NCBI RefSeq assembly: GCF_029338175.1 | Contig: NZ_CP119862.1 | Coordinates: 2,542,001 to 2,606,000, forward strand | DNA from: Citrobacter enshiensis | Lineage (GTDB): Bacteria; Pseudomonadota; Gammaproteobacteria; Enterobacterales; Enterobacteriaceae | Direction of reading: 5' to 3' | DNA length: 64,000 nucleotides | Shown: piece after piece, positions 21,436 through 28,712 of the stretch | Layout of the letters: every line of letters begins with the position of its first letter | How positions within the stretch are numbered: position 1 is the stretch's first letter | Made by a program: the position numbers and the translations under genes | The notes under the pieces: generated by a model | Told to the model about the DNA's origin: nothing | Seen by the model: the letters and a program-made list of their open reading frames with translations, nothing else | The model's database searches: none

Positions 21436-22818
21436 ATGGAAAAGAAACTGGGTCTGAGCGCGCTCACCGCGCTGGTACTAAGCTCAATGCTTGGCGCAGG
21501 TGTTTTCAGTCTGCCGCAAAACATGGCGGCAGTTGCCAGCCCGGCGGCATTATTGATTGGTTGGGGTATCACCGGCGCAGGCATTTTACTGCTGGCCTTT
21601 GCCATGCTGATCCTGACGCGTATTCGCCCCGACCTTGATGGCGGGATCTTCACCTACGCGCGTGAAGGCTTTGGCGAGCTGATTGGCTTCTGCTCCGCAT
21701 GGGGGTACTGGCTATGCGCCGTCATCGCCAACGTCTCCTATCTGGTGATTGTCTTTTCGGCCCTCAGCTTCTTTACCGATACGCCTGAGCTGCGTCTTTT
21801 TGGCGACGGCAATACCTGGCAGTCAATCATCGGCGCATCCGTGCTGCTGTGGGTGGTTCACTTTCTTGTGCTGCGCGGCGTGCAAACGGCGGCAAGCATT
21901 AATCTGGTCGCCACACTGGCAAAACTCCTGCCGCTCGGACTGTTTGTCATCCTGGCGTTCATGTTGTTTAAGCTCGACACCTTCCGTCTCGATTTTACCG
22001 GTCTGGCGTTGGGCGTCCCGGTCTGGGAGCAGGTGAAAAACACCATGCTGATCACGCTGTGGGTGTTTATTGGTGTGGAAGGCGCGGTCGTCGTTTCCGC
22101 GCGCGCCAGAAACAAACGCGACGTTGGACGCGCCACGCTGCTGGCTGTCATCTCCGCGTTGGGCGTTTATCTGCTGGTGACCCTGCTCTCTCTCGGCGTG
22201 GTTGCCCGTCCGGAACTGGCGGAGATTCGTAACCCCTCGATGGCCGGTCTGATGGTCAAAATGATGGGGCCGTGGGGCGAAATCATTATCGCCGCGGGGC
22301 TGATTGTCTCAGTGTGCGGTGCGTACCTGAGCTGGACCATTATGGCGGCGGAAGTGCCATTCCTCGCCTCAACACACAAAGCGTTCCCGCGTATTTTCGC
22401 GCGTCAGAACGCTCAGGGCGCGCCGTCGGCGTCGCTGTGGTTAACCAATATCTCTGTCCAGGTTTGTCTGGTCCTGATCTGGCTCACAGGTTCCGATTAC
22501 AACACGCTGCTGACCATTGCCTCTGAGATGATTTTGGTGCCTTACTTCCTGGTCGGCGCCTTCTTGTTGAAGATTGCTACGCGACCTCTTCACCAGGCCG
22601 TGGGTGTCGGTGCCTGCATTTATGGTTTATGGTTGTTGTACGCGTCCGGCCCTATGCATCTGTTACTGTCGGTGGTGCTTTATGCACCAGGACTGCTGGT
22701 CTTCCTCTACGCCCGCAAGACACATACGCACGATAATGTGTTAAACCGTCAGGAAATTGTCCTGATTGGCCTGCTGTTAATGGCTTCGGTTCCAGCGACG
22801 TGGATGTTGGTGGGGTAA
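21436..22818 (+). CDS. ydgI: Arginine/ornithine-type APC antiporter YdgI
   Basis: The 460-residue amino acid/polyamine antiporter of the APC superfamily has about twelve transmembrane helices. The substrate-site helix-1 signature SSMLGAGVFSLPQNMA is present. It resembles ArcD/LysP-type basic amino acid antiporters; substrate in enterics is not firmly shown. It stands 37 bases before folM and may share a transcript with it. Same length as E. coli YdgI (ArcD). Confidence 0.93.
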   Translation: MEKKLGLSALTALVLSSMLGAGVFSLPQNMAAVASPAALLIGWGITGAGILLLAFAMLILTRIRPDLDGGIFTYAREGFGELIGFCSAWGYWLCAVIANVSYLVIVFSALSFFTDTPELRLFGDGNTWQSIIGASVLLWVVHFLVLRGVQTAASINLVATLAKLLPLGLFVILAFMLFKLDTFRLDFTGLALGVPVWEQVKNTMLITLWVFIGVEGAVVVSARARNKRDVGRATLLAVISALGVYLLVTLLSLGVVARPELAEIRNPSMAGLMVKMMGPWGEIIIAAGLIVSVCGAYLSWTIMAAEVPFLASTHKAFPRIFARQNAQGAPSASLWLTNISVQVCLVLIWLTGSDYNTLLTIASEMILVPYFLVGAFLLKIATRPLHQAVGVGACIYGLWLLYASGPMHLLLSVVLYAPGLLVFLYARKTHTHDNVLNRQEIVLIGLLLMASVPATWMLVG

Positions 22819-22855
22819 GAATCGCCCCATCGTTTGATACCAAAAGGAGATTACG

Positions 22856-23578
22856 ATGGGTAAGCATCCGTCCTTGCCAATTCTTATCACCGGTGGAGGC
22901 CGTCGTATCGGCCTCGCCCTCGCGTGGCACTTCCTGAATCAGCAACAGCCGGTCATTGTGAGCTACAGGACGCGCTATCCTGCCATTGAGCTTTTAGAAA
23001 AGGCCGGTGCGGTATGCATTCAGGTCGATTTTTCAACCGATGAGCGCGTGCTGTCCTTTGCGGAAGAGGTCAAAGCAAAGACCGACGGATTGCGCGCGAT
23101 TTTGCATAATGCCAGCGCCTGGAGAGCGGAAACAGCCGGTTCGCCGCTCTCCGATGTGCTGTCATCGATGATGCAGATTCACATCAATACCCCCTACCTG
23201 CTCAACCACGCGTTAGAAAGTCTGTTAGTCGGTCGCGGACCTGCCGCCAGCGACATTATTCACTTCACCGATTACGTTGTAGAGCGCGGCAGCGACAAAC
23301 ACATTGCCTATGCGGCCAGTAAAGCGGCGCTGGACAACATGACCCGCTCATTCGCCCGAAAACTGGCCCCGGAAGTTAAGGTTAACGCCATCGCCCCTTC
23401 GCTCATTTTATTCAATGAAGGCGATGATGCTGAGTACCGCGAGCAGGCGCTGAATAAATCGCTGATGAAAATAGCGCCAGGCGAAAAAGAGATCATCGAC
23501 GTCGTTGATTACCTGCTCACCAGCAACTTTGTGACAGGACGTAGTTTTGCCGTTGATGGTGGTCGCCACTTACGTTAA
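22856..23578 (+). CDS. folM: Dihydromonapterin reductase FolM
   Basis: The 240-residue short-chain dehydrogenase reduces dihydromonapterin to tetrahydromonapterin, and weakly dihydrofolate, using NADPH. The Rossmann glycine motif is TGGGRRIGLALA and the active site is Tyr-x-x-x-Lys in YAASKAALDN. AAGGAG lies seven bases before the ATG. The stop overlaps the convergent ydgC stop by four bases. Confidence 0.96.
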   Translation: MGKHPSLPILITGGGRRIGLALAWHFLNQQQPVIVSYRTRYPAIELLEKAGAVCIQVDFSTDERVLSFAEEVKAKTDGLRAILHNASAWRAETAGSPLSDVLSSMMQIHINTPYLLNHALESLLVGRGPAASDIIHFTDYVVERGSDKHIAYAASKAALDNMTRSFARKLAPEVKVNAIAPSLILFNEGDDAEYREQALNKSLMKIAPGEKEIIDVVDYLLTSNFVTGRSFAVDGGRHLR

Positions 23579-23910
23579 TGCAGTTTGATCCAACAGACGA
23601 TCAGCAGCCAGGCGCTCAAACCCCAGCACACTACCGAGCCGCCAAGGGCGATCGGTAAGCGCATAAAACCGGTGAAGTACCACAATGAAACCAGATACAC
23701 AAAATAGGGAATAATCGACCACATGCTAAACACAATGGTCGTGCGTAACGCCTCTACCCCGCGCTCACTGGCCACAATATAGTGAGCAATAAGCGCAAAG
23801 GTGGGAAACAGAGGGATTAACCCGGCGATATAATAGTTTTTTGTTTTTGCCAGCACACCGATCAACACCACCACCAGCGCACCCAGCGCGGCTTTTATGA
23901 CGAGTCCCAT
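23575..23910 (-). CDS. ydgC: GlpM-family inner membrane protein YdgC
   Basis: The 111-residue protein has four hydrophobic segments and belongs to the GlpM family. Function in enterics is unknown; the Pseudomonas namesake influences alginate production. It converges on folM with a four-base overlap and is divergent from rstA, 126 bases away. Same length as in E. coli. Confidence 0.92.
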   Translation of the reverse strand: MGLVIKAALGALVVVLIGVLAKTKNYYIAGLIPLFPTFALIAHYIVASERGVEALRTTIVFSMWSIIPYFVYLVSLWYFTGFMRLPIALGGSVVCWGLSAWLLIVCWIKLH

Positions 23911-23964
23911 TCCTCTGCCTTAACACATCGATAACATCAGTCTCTAGCATAACGGAAGCGCTCT

Positions 23965-23981
23965 CGTTTAGAAAAGATTAA
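23965..23981 (+). promoter_or_regulatory. PhoP-box-like direct repeat upstream of rstA
   Basis: CGTTTA-GAAAA-GATTAA resembles the PhoP consensus (T/G)GTTTA-N5-(T/G)GTTTA. rstA is a known PhoP-activated gene in E. coli. The second half-site is weak and no good -10 lies exactly 11-12 bases downstream (TATGTT at 24005 is further away), so this is only probable. Confidence 0.45.
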
Positions 23982-24036
23982 TAGCAGGGAAAACAGCGGC
24001 GGTGTATGTTGTCGTTTTATTTTCATAATGAATGAT

Positions 24037-24759
24037 ATGAACACCATCGTATTTGTCGAAGATGAACCGGAAGTGGGCTCGCTGATTGCTGCCTACCTGG
24101 CCCGGCATGATATTGAGGTCATTGTTGAGCCTCGGGGCGATCGGGCTGAAGAGGTTATTCTGCGCACGCAACCCGATCTGGTGTTGTTGGATATCATGCT
24201 GCCAGGCAAAGACGGTATGTCCATCTGCCGCGACCTGCGCGAGCGCTGGCATGGCCCCATCGTTCTGCTCACCTCGCTGGATAGTGATATGAATCATATC
24301 CTGGCGCTGGAAATGGGCGCCTGCGACTACATTTTGAAGACCACGCCGCCTGCCGTTCTGCTGGCTCGCCTGCGTTTGCATCTACGTCAGAGCGAACAGT
24401 CACCCCAGACAAAAGGCTTCCAGAACGCCATCGTCGCTCCGCACAAAACGCTACGCTTTGGCACGCTCGCCATCGATCCCATTAACCGTACAGTGGTGTT
24501 GTCTGGCGAGCAGGTTTCGCTTTCCACAGCAGACTTTGAGCTTTTGTGGGAGCTGGCAACGCATGCCGGGAAAATAATGGATCGCGATGCGTTGCTGAAA
24601 AACCTGCGGGGCGTAAGTTATGACGGGCTGGATCGCAGTGTGGACGTGGCGATATCCCGTCTGCGGAGAAAATTGCAGGATAGCGCTACCGAACCTTACC
24701 GAATTAAAACGGTTCGCAATAAAGGATATTTGTTTGCTCCCCATGCCTGGGAAGAGTAA
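24037..24759 (+). CDS. rstA: Response regulator RstA
   Basis: The 240-residue OmpR-family regulator has a receiver domain with acidic pocket E8-D9, phospho-acceptor Asp52 (LVLLDIML) and the KTTPP lysine loop, followed by a winged-helix DNA-binding domain ending RTVRNKGYLFAPH. It responds to acid and is fed by PhoPQ in E. coli; targets include asr, whose box is in this window. An ATG three codons upstream (24028) is equally possible; the chosen start matches E. coli. In E. coli rstB follows immediately, whereas here 2.6 kb of foreign DNA intervenes. Confidence 0.95.
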   Translation: MNTIVFVEDEPEVGSLIAAYLARHDIEVIVEPRGDRAEEVILRTQPDLVLLDIMLPGKDGMSICRDLRERWHGPIVLLTSLDSDMNHILALEMGACDYILKTTPPAVLLARLRLHLRQSEQSPQTKGFQNAIVAPHKTLRFGTLAIDPINRTVVLSGEQVSLSTADFELLWELATHAGKIMDRDALLKNLRGVSYDGLDRSVDVAISRLRRKLQDSATEPYRIKTVRNKGYLFAPHAWEE

Positions 24760-24844
24760 GGGTATTAACTGACAAGCACTCACAGATACTGATGAGTTAA
24801 TGTCCCTTTTCGTGTCCCCAAGCCCCAAAATTTGCCCCCTACCG

Positions 24845-24877
24845 AACGCCTAAAAACCAGATTCTGCGAGGCGTTTT
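24845..24877 (+). terminator. Terminator-like hairpin downstream of rstA
   Basis: AACGCCT at 24845-24851 pairs with AGGCGTT at 24869-24875, followed by TT and a T-containing tail. The loop is long (17 bases), so stability is moderate. If active it would end rstA transcription 90 bases after the stop, before rstB. Confidence 0.4.
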
Positions 24878-24895
24878 CCAGTTCTAAATTTACAA

Positions 24896-25140
24896 ACATG
24901 TCGATGCGCTCACCCTCACCTTGTTCAGCGTGCTGAATGGGCAATGGCCACGCAACTTGACAGCCTTCCCCTGCAGGACATGCGGATTGACCTTCTCAAC
25001 ACCTCCGGCCTTTACAGCCTCCGGACCGTCGTCAGTCATACCCTGAAGAATTGTCCAACCTGGTTAAAGGCTTTGGCATCGCCACGGCTCGCCAGGTACA
25101 TATCGTCTGTATCCACTATGCGGCGAAACAATAGTCACTG
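24896..25140 (+). other. Unassigned decayed coding-like stretch in the element
   Basis: Three forward frames carry pieces that look partly coding: one reads VDALTLTLFSVLNGQWPR, another PEELSNLVKGFGIATARQ followed by VHIVCIHYAAKQ and a stop, and a third is open for 65 codons from 24944. The pieces in separate frames suggest a frameshifted phage gene, but I recognise no family and no clear start. Confidence 0.3.
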
Positions 25141-25154
25141 ACAGAACAACTATC

Positions 25155-25190
25155 GAGACTCTCAGTAATAGTTTAGTACTGAGGGCCTCT
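25155..25190. terminator. Inverted repeat at the 3' end of the methyltransferase
   Basis: CTCAGTA at 25161-25167 pairs with TACTGAG at 25177-25183, and the flanks (GAGA-CT and GG-GCCTC) extend the stem imperfectly. It lies about 40 bases past the stop of the reverse-strand methyltransferase, a reasonable place for its terminator, though a clear U-tract is missing. Confidence 0.4.
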
Positions 25191-25228
25191 GGCTTTCGTA
25201 TTAACCACGAGAAGTGAGAACCTTGAAA

Positions 25229-26041
25229 CTATGGTTTCCTGGCAAGGTAAATAGCGGTAACGAAATTACGCTTCACCGTTCCGCCAAAGTCGTTATTCAC
25301 GATCCTCTCTATTTCATTGAGGAATGATGCGCGTTCTATATCACTCAGTCGCGCAACTGGCGAGAACGTTGAAACCAATTGCCTGGTCTGTCGGGCATCC
25401 ATTACTGATTCCCATCTGAACTCATCACTAATAATCTCGGTAAACCCGACGCTTGTCAGGTCATTGGTCCTTTCTCTTTTTTGTAGTGGATAAGGATAGC
25501 GGTGACCTGCCTTATGTGAAGGACTTGCACTCAGGGGAGCAAACAATTGACCTGTTCTTTGCATAAAAGCATCCATGTTATTTGGGTCGCCAAAAACAGT
25601 CCACCACATGGCATACCATCCTCCGGGCCGCAAAAGCTGGAATATCCTTTTGAGTCCTTTAACGGGTTCAATCCAGTGAAAAGACGTGGCTGCAATACCC
25701 AGGTCAAAGTAGCCTGTTTGCAGCTTTGCATCTTCAAAGGTGGAATTTAGTATCGTGAATGAGTCCTGAGAATACCTATTCAGTCTTTCCTTTAACTTTA
25801 TAGCCAAACTGTGATCAGGTTCGATTGCGCTTACCTGATACCCCATATCAAGCAGATGCTCCGTTGCCTGCCCCGTCCCCGGCCCAATCTCGAAAGCCCG
25901 GCGGTGAACTTCTGGTGCGCAATGCTGTTCCAGTAACGCAAATATGCGTAACGGGTAATCAGGCCTGCCCTCCTGATAAGCATTCGTGTCTCTACCAAAT
26001 AAAGTCCGTCCTTCTTTAAGAGGAATATGCACTTGCATCAT
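25229..26041 (-). CDS. Class I SAM-dependent methyltransferase carried by the element
   Basis: The 270-residue protein has the Rossmann-type methyltransferase core: motif I FEIGPGTGQATEHLL, an acidic motif II at the end of strand 2 (SAIEPDHS), and the post-motif FDLGIAATSFHWI resembling the Methyltransf_11/25 group. The frame opens nine codons earlier, but AAGGA eight bases before the ATG at 26041 decides the start. Neighbours are phage debris, and the gene reads against rstA and rstB. Base composition is visibly more AT-rich than the flanking core genes, suggesting transfer. The substrate cannot be told: small molecules are more likely than DNA, since no NPPY/DPPY motif is present. Confidence 0.85.
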   Translation of the reverse strand: MMQVHIPLKEGRTLFGRDTNAYQEGRPDYPLRIFALLEQHCAPEVHRRAFEIGPGTGQATEHLLDMGYQVSAIEPDHSLAIKLKERLNRYSQDSFTILNSTFEDAKLQTGYFDLGIAATSFHWIEPVKGLKRIFQLLRPGGWYAMWWTVFGDPNNMDAFMQRTGQLFAPLSASPSHKAGHRYPYPLQKRERTNDLTSVGFTEIISDEFRWESVMDARQTRQLVSTFSPVARLSDIERASFLNEIERIVNNDFGGTVKRNFVTAIYLARKP

Positions 26042-26087
26042 ATTGTTATCCTTAATGTTATCTAACAATTTCGGACATAAGACATTC

Positions 26088-26116
26088 AGCCATCACAGTC
26101 GTGATGGCTATTTTCT
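26088..26116 (+). terminator. Hairpin between methyltransferase and phage-like gene
   Basis: AGCCATCAC at 26088-26096 pairs perfectly with GTGATGGCT at 26101-26109 over AGTC, followed by ATTTTCT. The orientation would stop forward transcripts coming from rstA or from the element before they reach the integrase remnant and rstB. Confidence 0.65.
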
Positions 26117-26139
26117 AATTCTTCACATGTCCTTATTCA

Positions 26140-26155
26140 GTAGGGATAACCCTAC
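26140..26155. promoter_or_regulatory. Perfect palindrome, possible operator
   Basis: GTAGGG-ATAA-CCCTAC is a perfect six-base inverted repeat with a four-base spacer. It lies in the intergenic region between the divergent methyltransferase and the phage-like gene, 42 bases before the latter's ATG. It could be a repressor site of the original element. Confidence 0.35.
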
Positions 26156-26196
26156 CCCCAACATGAGTAAATAACTTCGACTAAAAGAAAGGAATT

Positions 26197-26643
26197 ATGA
26201 GCTTACAACACAAGACAAATGCGGAATTGATCGAAGCGACGGCAAAACTGGCAAGTTACAGCGAAGCAGGTCCGGCGCTTAAAGAGTTAATGTCCCGTTG
26301 GTAGGCACAGCGGCAACTAAACAATCTTAACCACCAGCAAATGATCGCACTGGCAGCAGAGAGCGAAACTATCCGGCAGTTCGCAATCAATCAGGCCAAT
26401 AAAACTGCGGATGTGATTAGTCTGCTGGATACGATCCCGTTGAATGCTGAACAGCAAGCCATTGCAACAGCCAGTGTTGAACAACATACGCCTCAGTTCA
26501 CGCTGAAGAACGCCATTAACCAGCTTCGCGCTGTGGAAGTTGTCGATTTGCAGACTGCGCTGACACAGAAGTTTTCAGAATCCGCTCGCATTAAGCAAAT
26601 GGATACTCTCGATTTGATGGCGGTGTCCTTTTCTTCAGAGTGA
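26197..26643 (+). pseudogene. Amber-interrupted phage-like gene, 148 codons
   Basis: An ATG at 26197, preceded by AAAGGAATT, opens a frame starting MSLQHKTNAELIEATAKLAS. A TAG at 26302-26304 interrupts it after 35 codons, and the same frame then continues to a TGA at 26641-26643. The N-terminus resembles small lambdoid-prophage proteins that begin with an NAEL/EA-rich helix; the rest is helical and charged. The 3' end overlaps the integrase remnant, so the C-terminus may be an artefact of a deletion junction. Function unknown. Suppression of the amber codon is not needed to explain it; decay is simplest. Confidence 0.6.
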
Positions 26644-27307
26644 ATACGAAACCTTTCTCAATACAGCGCCTTCAAAGCAAAAAAATATGTGGCAGGTGGC
26701 ATTTTATACTGGCGTTCGCCCCGGGGAACTCTGCGCACTTGCATGGGAAGATATTGATCTGGAAAAAGGTGAAATGCGGATCAACCGCAACCTTACCCAG
26801 CAAGGGATATTTGGTCCGCCAAAAACCAAAGCAGGCAACAGGACAATCAAGCTACTGGCTCCTGCTTTCGAGTCATTGAAAGCACAAAAAACACTGACAG
26901 GTCATTTCGAAAGGGTCCCCATCGAGATCCAGATGCGCGAGTTTGGAAAAACAGAAAGCCAGGAACTGCGCTTCGTATTCATGCCGCGACAAGAGAAAGG
27001 AGAACAGGCCAGCCACTACTCAGTGAATTCGATAAGCTCACTCTGGAACGTAACCATACGTCGCTCGGGTGTTCGCCGCCGCCGCCCATATCAGACCCGG
27101 CATACCTATGCATGCTGGATGCTCTCTGCTGGCGCCAATCCTGCATTTATCGCAAGCCAAATGGGCCATGAGAATGCAGAAATGGTTTATACAGTGTACT
27201 CTGCCTGGATAAGCGCGCTTGACGGCGATCAGATTGCATTTCTGAACCAGCGTATCAGTGGATATAGTCATGCCCCCCACATGCCCCCAGGGGACAAGGC
27301 GCACTAG
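26618..27307 (+). pseudogene. Tyrosine integrase, 3' remnant
   Basis: The frame opens after a TGA at 26615-26617 and reads into EYETFLNTAPSKQKNMWQ, VAFYTGVRPGELCALAWEDI and onward to a stop at 27307, about 229 codons. Catalytic motifs of phage tyrosine recombinases are present: Arg in GVRPGEL, the PKTKAG beta-hairpin lysine, YQTRHTYA, GHENAEM and the nucleophile Tyr in MVYTVY. The N-terminal arm-binding and core-binding domains of a normal ~380-residue integrase are missing. An internal ATG at 26687 could still start a shorter product. The gene reads toward rstB and ends 30 bases before it. Confidence 0.85.
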
Positions 27308-27336
27308 CTAACGTATTGAACTTCCGGTAAATTATC

Positions 27337-28644
27337 ATGAAGAAGCTGTTTGTGCAGTTTTATCTGTTGCTGTTTGTCTGCTTTCTGGTCATGACCTTGC
27401 TGGTTGGTTTGGTTTATAAATTCACTGCCGAGCGCGCGGGCAAGCAATCGCTCGACGATTTGATGAAAAGTTCGCTGTACCTTATGCGCAGCGAACTGCG
27501 CGAGATCCCTCCCAGCGACTGGGGAAAAACCCTTAAAGAGATGGACCTCAATCTCTCGTTCGATCTGCGTGTCGAACCGCTGAATAAATACACACTGGAT
27601 AGCGTCACGACGCAGCGACTGCGGGAAGGCGATATCGTCGCGCTTGACGATCAATACACGTTTATTCAGCGCATTCCGCGCAGTCACTACGTGCTGGCCG
27701 TGGGGCCGGTGCCGTATCTCTATTTTCTGCATCAAATGCGTTTGCTGGATATGGCGTTGATGGCCTTTATCGCTATCTCCCTCGCCTTTCCGGTCTTTAT
27801 CTGGATGCGTCCGCACTGGCAGGAGATGTTAAGGCTGGAGTCCGCAGCGCAGCGCTTCGGCGAGGGACATCTCACCGAGCGGCTCCATTTTGACAATGGT
27901 TCCAGCTTCGAACGCCTGGGGATCGCCTTTAACCAAATGGCGGACAACATCAACGCCCTTATTGCCAGTAAGAAACAGCTTATCGATGGCATTGCCCACG
28001 AGCTTCGCACCCCGCTTGTTCGTTTGCGCTATCGCCTGGAGATGAGCGACAACCTGAGCGAGCAAGAGTCGCTGGCGCTGAATCGCGATATTGGTCAACT
28101 GGAAGCGTTGATTGAGGAATTGCTGACCTACGCTCGCCTCGACCGGCCGCAAAATGAATTAAAGCTCACGGTCCCCGACCTCCCCGTCTGGCTGGCGGCC
28201 CATCTTGACGATGTGCAAAGCGTCAATCCTGAACGTGAAGTCCATCTGAGCAACCTGGTATCTGGCGATTACGGCGCGCTGGATATGCGACTGATGGAAC
28301 GCGTGCTGGATAACCTGCTCAACAATGCCTTGCGCTATTGCCATTCCACCGTGCACGTCAGCCTGCTGTTAGCGGGCAACCATGCCACACTGCGCGTTGA
28401 GGATGATGGTCCGGGTATCGCCCCTGATGCACGTGAACGCATCTTTGAACCGTTCGTACGTCTTGACCCTAGCAGGGACCGCGCCACCGGTGGCTGCGGA
28501 CTGGGTTTAGCCATCGTGCACTCTATTGCGCTGGCGATGGGCGGCAGTGTGAACTGCACAGAAAGCGCGCTGGGCGGTGCGCAGTTCAGTTTTAACTGGC
28601 CGGTCTGGCATAACATCGTCGATTTTCCTCCTGTCAGGCCCTAA
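27337..28644 (+). CDS. rstB: Sensor histidine kinase RstB
   Basis: The 435-residue inner-membrane kinase has an N-terminal membrane helix, a ~110-residue periplasmic domain, a second helix (around 136-153), HAMP, a HisKA domain with phospho-acceptor His221 (IAHELRTPL) and an HATPase domain with N box NLLNNALRY and G boxes DDGPGI and GCGLGLAI. It phosphorylates RstA. All key residues are intact. No clear Shine-Dalgarno precedes the ATG (CCGGTAAATTATC), and the coupling to rstA that exists in E. coli is lost here, so expression probably depends on a promoter in the element or weak read-through. Confidence 0.95.
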   Translation: MKKLFVQFYLLLFVCFLVMTLLVGLVYKFTAERAGKQSLDDLMKSSLYLMRSELREIPPSDWGKTLKEMDLNLSFDLRVEPLNKYTLDSVTTQRLREGDIVALDDQYTFIQRIPRSHYVLAVGPVPYLYFLHQMRLLDMALMAFIAISLAFPVFIWMRPHWQEMLRLESAAQRFGEGHLTERLHFDNGSSFERLGIAFNQMADNINALIASKKQLIDGIAHELRTPLVRLRYRLEMSDNLSEQESLALNRDIGQLEALIEELLTYARLDRPQNELKLTVPDLPVWLAAHLDDVQSVNPEREVHLSNLVSGDYGALDMRLMERVLDNLLNNALRYCHSTVHVSLLLAGNHATLRVEDDGPGIAPDARERIFEPFVRLDPSRDRATGGCGLGLAIVHSIALAMGGSVNCTESALGGAQFSFNWPVWHNIVDFPPVRP

Positions 28645-28677
28645 CCGCACGGTGGTCAGGTGCGGGATGATGTGGTA

Positions 28678-28703
28678 TATAATAAGTATGTTGTAACTAA
28701 AAT
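28678..28703 (+). promoter_or_regulatory. TerB replication terminator overlapping the tus promoter
   Basis: 28681-28703 matches E. coli TerB at 22 of 23 positions as I remember it, including AAGTATGTTGTAACTAAA; only the penultimate base differs. The strictly conserved G of position 6 is at 28686. By the E. coli orientation, forks moving rightward in this window are arrested and leftward forks pass. A TATAAT -10 element at 28678-28683 overlaps its left end, explaining repression of tus by its own product. Confidence 0.95.
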
Positions 28704-28712
28704 GGTGAACAT

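Larger units (their letters stand above)
24760..27336. mobile_element. Degraded prophage/integrative element inserted between rstA and rstB
   Basis: The element fills the whole rstA-rstB gap. From left to right it holds TGCCCCCT at 24833, a terminator-like hairpin, an unassigned decayed stretch, a reverse-strand methyltransferase, a hairpin and a palindrome, an amber-interrupted phage-like gene, and a 3'-terminal tyrosine integrase fragment ending 30 bases before rstB. TGCCCCCC and TGCCCCCA recur at 27271 and 27282, in the same orientation as the left copy, and could be integrase arm sites. The integrase lacks its N-terminal half, so the element is presumably immobile. Attachment cores could not be fixed; GTATT(G)AACT appears near both ends. 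Confidence 0.8.

Noticed and set aside
24944-25141. 65-codon forward frame in the element
   Set aside because: No ribosome site and no recognisable family; competing pieces in other frames look at least as coding, so it is listed only as part of a decayed stretch.
26197-26643. Programmed stop-codon readthrough at the amber codon 26302
   Set aside because: No readthrough context or pyrrolysine/selenocysteine machinery is indicated; decay of a prophage gene is simpler.
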